NCBI GenBank assembly: GCA_002127415.1
Contig: MWJR01000161.1
Span: 1 to 10,782, forward strand
Direction of reading: 5' to 3'
Length of the DNA stretch: 10,782 nucleotides
Source of the DNA: Calditrichaeota bacterium AABM5.125.24
GTDB lineage: Bacteria > Electryoneota > AABM5-125-24 > Hatepunaeales > Hatepunaeaceae
This document shows positions 6,740 through 10,782 of the stretch, in pieces. Under the pieces are notes generated by a model. That model did no database searches. It was given only the letters and a program-made list of their open reading frames with translations, and was not told where the DNA came from. Each line of letters begins with the position of its first letter. Within the stretch, counting starts at the first letter, position 1. The translations under genes were made by a program, and so were the position numbers.

Positions 6740-7600
6740 ATGACTGAAGAAGCAGTTCAAACATCGGTTCATACTGCCGCAGACACGTTAGAGGCCGTTG
6801 CGCACGGCGCGGCTCACGGTGAGACGGTGGACATCGTTCATCACCTGACCGACCTCAACTCCATCGATATCTTCTTCAAGACCTTCTCGCTGGAAGGGCT
6901 CCGCTTCGAGCTGTTGGGGATAGACCTGTCCATCACCAGGCCGGTGATCTTTATGTGGCTGGCTGGGCTGATCCTGCTGCTGTCGTTAACCCTTGCCTTC
7001 CGGGGGGGGAGGCTGATGCGCAGCAAGTTTGCCCACCTGCTTGAAGTATATATCCTGTTCATCCGCGACGAGGTGATCTATCCGAACATCGGCGAGAAGG
7101 ACGGCCGGAGGCTGCTGCCGTTCTTCCTGACGGTATTCTTCTTTATCCTGACCTGCAACCTGCTTGGTATGGTCCCGTGGGGTCACACAGCCACCGGCAA
7201 CGTGAACGTGACCGCCGGACTGGCAATCGTGGCCTTCGTCACCATACAGGGGATGGGGATTGTGAAGAACGGCTTCTTCAGGCATTTCAGGGCTATGGTG
7301 CCGTCGGGGATGCCGGCCTTTGTCATTCCGATTATGATCCCGGTCGAGATTGTGGGGATGCTGGCCAAGCCATTCGCGCTCTGCATCCGTCTGTTTGCCA
7401 ATATGGTGGCCGGGCACGCGGTGATACTGGTTCTGCTCAGTCTGGTCATTATGGCGAAGAGCTACATCCTGGCGCCGCTGCCGATCTTCGGGGTGGTGTT
7501 CATATCGCTGCTGGAGATATTCATCGCGCACCTGCAGGCGTTCATCTTCACCATACTGACCTGTCTGTTCACGGCGATGACGATGCATCCGGAGCATTAG
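6740..7600 (+). CDS. atpB: F0F1 ATP synthase subunit a
   Basis: Membrane subunit that carries the proton half-channels of the F0 motor and contacts the c-ring. The 286 residues have an N-terminal polar, His-rich extension (1-40) and five to six membrane helices. The essential arginine is Arg217 in LAKPFALCIRLFANMVAGH. The C-terminal helix has LEIFIAHLQAFIFTILT (258-274), where Gln266 is the conserved polar residue. The C-terminus FTAMTMHPEH is where the family normally ends, so the TAG stop is genuine. The ribosome binding site is poor (GGGAA directly before the ATG). The next gene is not atpE but a foreign-looking gene 9 bases on. A run of eight G at 7002-7009 encodes Gly-Gly. Confidence 0.97.
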   Translation: MTEEAVQTSVHTAADTLEAVAHGAAHGETVDIVHHLTDLNSIDIFFKTFSLEGLRFELLGIDLSITRPVIFMWLAGLILLLSLTLAFRGGRLMRSKFAHLLEVYILFIRDEVIYPNIGEKDGRRLLPFFLTVFFFILTCNLLGMVPWGHTATGNVNVTAGLAIVAFVTIQGMGIVKNGFFRHFRAMVPSGMPAFVIPIMIPVEIVGMLAKPFALCIRLFANMVAGHAVILVLLSLVIMAKSYILAPLPIFGVVFISLLEIFIAHLQAFIFTILTCLFTAMTMHPEH

Positions 7601-7609
7601 GGATTAGGT

Positions 7610-8335
7610 ATGCAGTATACAACAACATCAAAGAGCATAGTTGTCAGCTTGCCCATAACGACTCCCACCGGTAAGGTGAGGGTCAAGCGTCCTTTAGAGG
7701 GATTTGCAGCAGAACCGGTTGCATGTCGGAGTGTGCCGATTGAAATTGACGATTACCTTGAATGGCAAATTAATTACAACACGGACAACCTTCACGAGCC
7801 GTCAATTGTAAAAGATGTCATTCGACAAAAGGATGCAGGGACAAAATATGGTTGTGAACTGGTGCGTTTGATTGTAGAGGGTATGAGATTAAGATTGATA
7901 TCATCAGGGCAAATAAATGATTTAAAGAAAGTAATGAACGAAGCTGACGAATTGATAGAGGAGACGGAGCGCATTGAACGGGAACCCGCGTCAAGCACAA
8001 ACCTTTCAGAGAGATTCGGATTCGTTAGACATTACTTAAAGGTCCCAAACTACTTGAAGAAAGGCGAGAAATTCACTGTTGAAATCAAGATTGCTCATAA
8101 ACAAAAAGCTGTAGGCAACCAAGCGATGATATATCTGTGTCTACCCATTCAGTTCTGTCGTTCTCAAATTGAGAATTCAATAGTAGGACGAATTGCCAAT
8201 AAAAACGAATTGATTGACTATGAGATCAACAGATCAAATGCTAAACTCATTTATGACACAACGCTAGCTTTTATAATTGCTTCTAATAATTATCGTGAAG
8301 ACCTTCGACTTATATTTGGAGCAATGAACTTATGA
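7610..8335 (+). CDS. unrecognised protein partnered with DNA methyltransferase; candidate type II restriction endonuclease
   Basis: I do not recognise this 241-residue protein. It has no membrane helix or signal peptide and is mixed alpha/beta. A charged helical stretch lies at 104-128 (DLKKVMNEADELIEETERIERE). A predicted beta-strand FTVEIKIAHK (155-164) then carries an Glu158-x-Lys160 pair, followed by the hydrophobic strand QAMIYLCLPI (171-180). That arrangement could be half of a PD-(D/E)xK nuclease core, but a matching upstream acidic residue cannot be assigned with confidence. Its stop overlaps the methyltransferase start (ATGA, 8332-8335), the layout of a coupled type II R-M pair; that is the main reason for the endonuclease suggestion. 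The ATG at 7610 has AGGG 8 bases upstream; TTG 7649 and GTG 7676 are alternatives. Codon use is AT-rich, unlike the atp genes. Confidence 0.55.
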   Translation: MQYTTTSKSIVVSLPITTPTGKVRVKRPLEGFAAEPVACRSVPIEIDDYLEWQINYNTDNLHEPSIVKDVIRQKDAGTKYGCELVRLIVEGMRLRLISSGQINDLKKVMNEADELIEETERIEREPASSTNLSERFGFVRHYLKVPNYLKKGEKFTVEIKIAHKQKAVGNQAMIYLCLPIQFCRSQIENSIVGRIANKNELIDYEINRSNAKLIYDTTLAFIIASNNYREDLRLIFGAMNL

Positions 8336-9177
8336 AGGTTAATTACATTATCAATGGTGATGCGTGTAAAGCATTACGTGACTTTCCCGCGGGATTAGTC
8401 CAAGCAGTAATAGCTGATCCTCCTTATTACAACGTTTTAAAGGAAGATTGGGACACGCAATGGAGCGAAGCCGCCGAGTATCTTTATTGGTCGTTGATCT
8501 GGGTGTCCGAATGCATGAGAATTCTTAGGGAAGATGGCTTATTGTTTTGCTTCGGTCAGCTTGGCAAACGGGAACATATTTTTATACATTTAATGTCAAC
8601 TTTATGTATGCGTTTTCAGTATCACGATTTGATTATCTGGGATCGTGCTGTTGGCTATAACGAAAGAAGAGACAGTTTTACTCCTGCATATGAGATGATT
8701 TTAGTTCTTCGTAAAGGCGAAAAACCAAAGTTCAACAAGGAAGCAATACGTGAACCATACGACAATCAAACCATCGCGTCATATCTTAGAGATAAAAGAT
8801 ACAAGGACAAAGACGCTCGCTTAAGACATCTTATGGAGGGTAAGTATTCTACGAATATCATCCGGGTTCCCAGCCTTAAAGGGTCATCAAGTGAGAAGGT
8901 AGGACACCCCAGTCAAAAGCCGCTGGAGTTGATTTCAAAACTGGTTTTATGTTCCACCGATCCGGGTGATCTGGTGTTGGACCCATTTCTTGGATCGGGG
9001 ACGACGGCCGTTGCGGCTCAGCAGTTGGGTCGTGATTGGATAGGTATAGAGTGTAATAAGAATTATGTGCAGATTGCAGAACAACGTCTGGCGAATACCA
9101 ACGGTCTCTTTGAACAGAAACAAGGTTTGACATCGCCCTCAAAAGTATTGGATTCTAAAGTTAAATTAACACAATGA
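8332..9177 (+). CDS. site-specific DNA methyltransferase, beta class (N6-adenine or N4-cytosine)
   Basis: Transfers a methyl group from S-adenosylmethionine to an exocyclic amino group of adenine or cytosine in a short DNA site. The catalytic motif IV is DPPY at residues 29-32, near the N-terminus. Motif X, HPSQKP (192-197), and motif I, DPFLGSGTT (217-225), come near the C-terminus. The segment in between (about 85-185) would hold the target-recognition domain. This order (IV, TRD, X, I) defines the beta class, as in HinfI- and RsrI-type enzymes; 281 residues is a normal length. The recognition site cannot be read from sequence. It overlaps the upstream unknown gene by 4 bases. Its first two thirds are AT-richer than its last third. 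Confidence 0.92.
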   Translation: MKVNYIINGDACKALRDFPAGLVQAVIADPPYYNVLKEDWDTQWSEAAEYLYWSLIWVSECMRILREDGLLFCFGQLGKREHIFIHLMSTLCMRFQYHDLIIWDRAVGYNERRDSFTPAYEMILVLRKGEKPKFNKEAIREPYDNQTIASYLRDKRYKDKDARLRHLMEGKYSTNIIRVPSLKGSSSEKVGHPSQKPLELISKLVLCSTDPGDLVLDPFLGSGTTAVAAQQLGRDWIGIECNKNYVQIAEQRLANTNGLFEQKQGLTSPSKVLDSKVKLTQ

Positions 9178-9200
9178 AGTAAATCCATTTAAGGTCTTTC

Positions 9201-9205
9201 GGAGG
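9201..9205 (+). promoter_or_regulatory. strong ribosome binding site of atpE
   Basis: GGAGG at 9201-9205 stands 10 bases before the ATG of atpE and lies outside the methyltransferase gene. It is the best Shine-Dalgarno in the operon and fits the high copy number of subunit c, so atpE can be translated independently of the inserted cassette. Confidence 0.75.
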
Positions 9206-9215
9206 TTATTTCACA

Positions 9216-9467
9216 ATGCTTGCAACCCTTGCTCAACTGACCAACACGGCTTTCGCTTACGTATCGTCCGGCATCGGGGCCGGGCTGGTGACCATCGGCG
9301 CAGGGATAGGCATCGGCCGCATCGCCGCCAGCGCCATGGACGGCATCGCCCGCCAGCCGGAAGCCGCAGGCAAGATCCAGACCGCGATGATCATCTCGGC
9401 GGCCCTGATCGAAGGTATCGCCCTGCTCTGCAGTGTCATCTGCCTGCTGCTCAACCTGAAGGCGTAA
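9216..9467 (+). CDS. atpE: F0F1 ATP synthase subunit c
   Basis: Two-helix proteolipid that forms the rotating c-ring. The 83 residues comprise a Gly/Ala-rich helix 1 (about 14-41), the polar loop ARQPEA (45-50) and helix 2 (about 54-80), with the ion-binding carboxylate Glu66 in SAALIEGIALL. Aligned on RQPEA with Na+-binding rings such as that of Ilyobacter, the Gln and Ser ligands are replaced here by Ile33 and Gly67, and the helix-1 Pro by Ala29. The ring is therefore predicted to be proton-coupled. Two stop codons follow in tandem (TAA TAA). It lies downstream of the foreign cassette rather than directly after atpB. Confidence 0.97.
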   Translation: MLATLAQLTNTAFAYVSSGIGAGLVTIGAGIGIGRIAASAMDGIARQPEAAGKIQTAMIISAALIEGIALLCSVICLLLNLKA

Positions 9468-9471
9468 TAAA

Positions 9472-9551
9472 GTCACAAGTTGCAAGTTACAGGTCACAAG
9501 TCAGCGCACACATCTGCATATTGACTTGCGACTTGCGACTTGCTGACTTGT
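9472..9551. repeat. repeat cluster between atpE and atpF
   Basis: Two direct copies of GTCACAAGT (9472-9480 and 9493-9501) are followed by three perfect tandem copies of GACTTGC (9523-9529, 9530-9536, 9537-9543) plus a partial fourth at 9545-9550. ACAAGTCAGC (9496-9505) is the exact reverse complement of GCTGACTTGT (9542-9551), so the two halves form a large imperfect hairpin. It fills most of the 127-base gap between atpE and atpF. Confidence 0.75.
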
Positions 9552-9594
9552 CTAACTTACGAAACAATCATCATACCATGGAGCATATTCTGTT

Positions 9595-10077
9595 ATGATG
9601 GACATCCATCCAGGTCTGATGATCTGGACTGTAATCTCGTTTGTGATCCTGCTGGCGGTGCTGTGGAAGTTCGCCTGGACCCCCATCCTGGCCGCTCTGG
9701 AGAGGCGTGAGAAGGGGATCAAGGATGACATCGAGACCGCAAAGAGCACCCGCGAGGAGGCCGAGCAGTCGCTGGCGGAATACCGCCGGAAGCTGGCCGA
9801 AGCCCAGAGCGAGGCGCAGACGATCGTCTCGAAGGCCCGACAGGACGCCGAACGGGTCCGCGGGGAGCTGCTGGCGAAATCGAAGCAGGACGCCGAGGCG
9901 CTGGTCGAACGGGCCAGGCATCAGATAGAGCTGGAGAGTCAGGCTGCCTTGAGTGAGATCCGCAGCGAGGTCGCGGCTCTGGCCATCACAGCCGCCGAGA
10001 AGGTCATCTCCAGGAGCCTCGACATCGAGGATCACCGCCGGCTCATTATGCAGAGCCTGGAAGAGGGATCGAATTGA
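9595..10077 (+). CDS. atpF: F0F1 ATP synthase subunit b
   Basis: Peripheral-stalk subunit: an N-terminal membrane helix (about 8-27, MIWTVISFVILLAVLWKFAW) followed by a long charged helix (about 30-155) that dimerises as a right-handed coiled coil. The conserved WTPILAALERRE stretch (28-39) marks the junction between membrane and stalk. Length 160 is normal. Two ATG codons lie in tandem (9595 and 9598); either could start translation. Its stop overlaps the TTG start of atpH by 3 bases, so b and delta are probably coupled. There is a single b gene in view, with no second b' gene. Confidence 0.95.
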   Translation: MMDIHPGLMIWTVISFVILLAVLWKFAWTPILAALERREKGIKDDIETAKSTREEAEQSLAEYRRKLAEAQSEAQTIVSKARQDAERVRGELLAKSKQDAEALVERARHQIELESQAALSEIRSEVAALAITAAEKVISRSLDIEDHRRLIMQSLEEGSN

Positions 10078-10610
10078 TCGGGAGCGGACTCGCCCGGCGC
10101 TACGTTCAGCCGCTGTTCGAGGTGGCACGAGAGAAGGATCGGTTGGAACAGGTTCAGAGTGAGCTGGCGCTGCTCGACCGATGCCTGAGTGAGAGCCCCG
10201 AGTTGCGTGGCTTCCTGTCCAACCCATCCATAGAGCGGAGGGCCAAGTGGGGCGTCGCTCAGCAGATTTTCACCGGGGCTACCCCTTACACACTCAATTT
10301 CATGCGGGTGGTCATCGACAAGAACCGCACCAGGGTGCTGGATGTGGCCTGCCGGTTGTTCGATGAGATGCTGAACCTCCACAGGGGGGTTACGCCGGGG
10401 GTTGTGGAGACCGCGGTTCCGCTGGACGAGACCGCTTTCGCCGAGGTCAGGAGCAACCTCGAGCGGCGGTTCGGCGGCGAACTCGAGCTCGAGCAGCGGG
10501 TCGAGCCCACCCTGTTGGGCGGTTTGCGGGTTCGGGTCGGCAACACCGTTATCGACGGCAGCGTCAGGGGCAGTCTGAACAGGTTGAAACAGGCCATAGC
10601 CGGTGCGTAA
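10074..10610 (+). CDS. atpH: F0F1 ATP synthase subunit delta
   Basis: Delta caps the F1 head and joins it to the b-subunit stalk. The 178-residue protein has the N-terminal helical domain (about 1-105; ARRYVQPLFEVAREKD at 7-22) and the C-terminal domain that binds b. The latter ends in the OSCP signature LGGLRVRVGNTVIDGSV (147-163). The start is TTG at 10074, inside the last codons of atpF; the first residues MIGSGLARRY fit the family start, which makes a later start unlikely. The next gene, atpA, follows after 36 bases. The N-terminal domain of delta is the docking site for the N-terminus of alpha, the part of atpA affected by the stop codon below. Confidence 0.95.
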   Translation: MIGSGLARRYVQPLFEVAREKDRLEQVQSELALLDRCLSESPELRGFLSNPSIERRAKWGVAQQIFTGATPYTLNFMRVVIDKNRTRVLDVACRLFDEMLNLHRGVTPGVVETAVPLDETAFAEVRSNLERRFGGELELEQRVEPTLLGGLRVRVGNTVIDGSVRGSLNRLKQAIAGA

Positions 10611-10635
10611 GGCGCAGTATAAACAGAGGAGCTTC

Positions 10636-10642
10636 GGAGAGG
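10636..10642 (+). promoter_or_regulatory. ribosome binding site of atpA
   Basis: GGAGAGG ends 4 bases before the ATG at 10647. It supports that ATG as the true original start of alpha, upstream of the in-frame amber codon. Confidence 0.7.
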
Positions 10643-10646
10643 ATAG

Positions 10647-10782
10647 ATGCAGATAAGACCTGAAGAGATAACCCGGATAATCAAACAGTAGATAGATGGC
10701 TACGGGGCCCGGGCCGATATGGCCGAGGTGGGTGAGGTCATCCAGGTCGGGGACGGCATCGCACGGGTCTATGGCCTCGAAA
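10647..10782 (+). CDS. atpA: F0F1 ATP synthase subunit alpha, 5' end, interrupted by in-frame TAG
   Basis: From ATG 10647 the frame reads MQIRPEEITRIIKQ, then TAG at 10689-10691. It then continues in the same frame with IDGYGARADMAEVGEV and IQVGDGIARVYGLE up to the window edge. Both sides match the alpha-subunit N-terminus (the IRPEEI..IIKQ helix and the VGDGIARVYGL beta-barrel strand), so the gene is real and its frame is unbroken apart from one codon. In relatives that codon is Gln, Glu or Lys; CAG to TAG is a single C-to-T change. Upstream of the ATG is a good GGAGAGG site. A restart at ATG 10719 would give MAEVGEV but remove 24 residues, which include the helix that binds delta. The gene continues beyond the window, so a full-length check is not possible here. 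Confidence 0.85.

Larger units (their letters stand above)
7601..9215. other. restriction-modification-like cassette inserted between atpB and atpE
   Basis: The usual atpB-atpE adjacency is broken by two genes in the same direction. The cassette is AT-richer: in 8221-8280, 20 of 60 bases are G or C, against 45 of 60 in 9301-9360 within atpE. Gaps are 9 bases to atpB and 38 to atpE, and the two inner genes overlap by 4. I see no transposase, integrase, inverted repeat ends or target duplication. There is no obvious terminator inside, so transcription of atpE and later genes probably passes through it. Confidence 0.75.

Noticed and set aside
7601..9215. Transposon or integron as carrier of the R-M cassette
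   Set aside because: No transposase or integrase gene, no terminal inverted repeats and no target-site duplication could be found at the two junctions.
9216..9467. Na+-coupled ATP synthase
   Set aside because: The Gln and Ser ligands of Na+-binding c subunits are Ile33 and Gly67 here.
9472..9551. CRISPR array
   Set aside because: Units of 7-9 bases without regular unique spacers; far too short for CRISPR repeats, and no cas gene is present.
10689..10691. TAG as a reassigned sense codon (for example pyrrolysine)
   Set aside because: uxs, atpZ, atpI and atpB stop at TAG, and atpB ends at its family's normal C-terminus, so general reassignment is unlikely; local readthrough is kept as an option in the finding.

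Overview
The window reads as a GC-rich bacterial chromosome segment. It holds a run of plus-strand genes: a nucleotide-sugar cassette, a 23S rRNA methyltransferase, a cell-envelope pair (M23 peptidase and bactofilin), and the first part of an F-type ATP synthase operon that continues past the right edge. Bactofilin, a membrane-anchored M23 protein and a split atpI/atpB/atpE/atpF/atpH/atpA order fit a Gram-negative-type, probably uncultured lineage. Nothing here fixes the phylum; an FCB-like candidate phylum is only a guess. Several intergenic spaces carry palindromic dispersed-repeat-like elements.

Region 1 (1-398) has a possible C-terminal scrap of an upstream gene and a nested palindromic repeat. 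Region 2 (399-3348) is a tightly overlapped three-gene operon: an RmlA-type sugar-1-phosphate nucleotidylyltransferase, UDP-glucose 6-dehydrogenase and UDP-glucuronate decarboxylase. Together they would run glucose-1-P to UDP-glucose to UDP-glucuronate to UDP-xylose. A clear hairpin terminator closes it at 3420-3447. Region 3 (3693-5844) holds an RlmB/TrmH-family methyltransferase, a membrane-anchored M23 endopeptidase with all metal and catalytic residues intact, and a bactofilin.

Region 4 (5927-10782) is the atp operon: a small AtpZ-like two-helix protein, an AtpI-like four-helix protein, subunit a (atpB), subunit c (atpE, H+-type), b (atpF), delta (atpH) and the 5' end of alpha (atpA). Two things are out of the ordinary. 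First, an AT-richer two-gene cassette (7610-9177) sits exactly between atpB and atpE, with gaps of 9 and 38 bases. It encodes an unrecognised 241-aa protein, 4-bp overlapped with a beta-class DNA methyltransferase, and looks like a type II restriction-modification module captured inside a housekeeping operon. Second, atpA has an in-frame TAG at codon 15, where homologues have Gln, Glu or Lys, and the conserved alpha sequence resumes straight after it. Four other genes here (including atpB, which ends where the family ends) use TAG as a normal stop, so wholesale amber reassignment is unlikely. The TAG is a sequencing error, a real nonsense mutation with restart, or readthrough.
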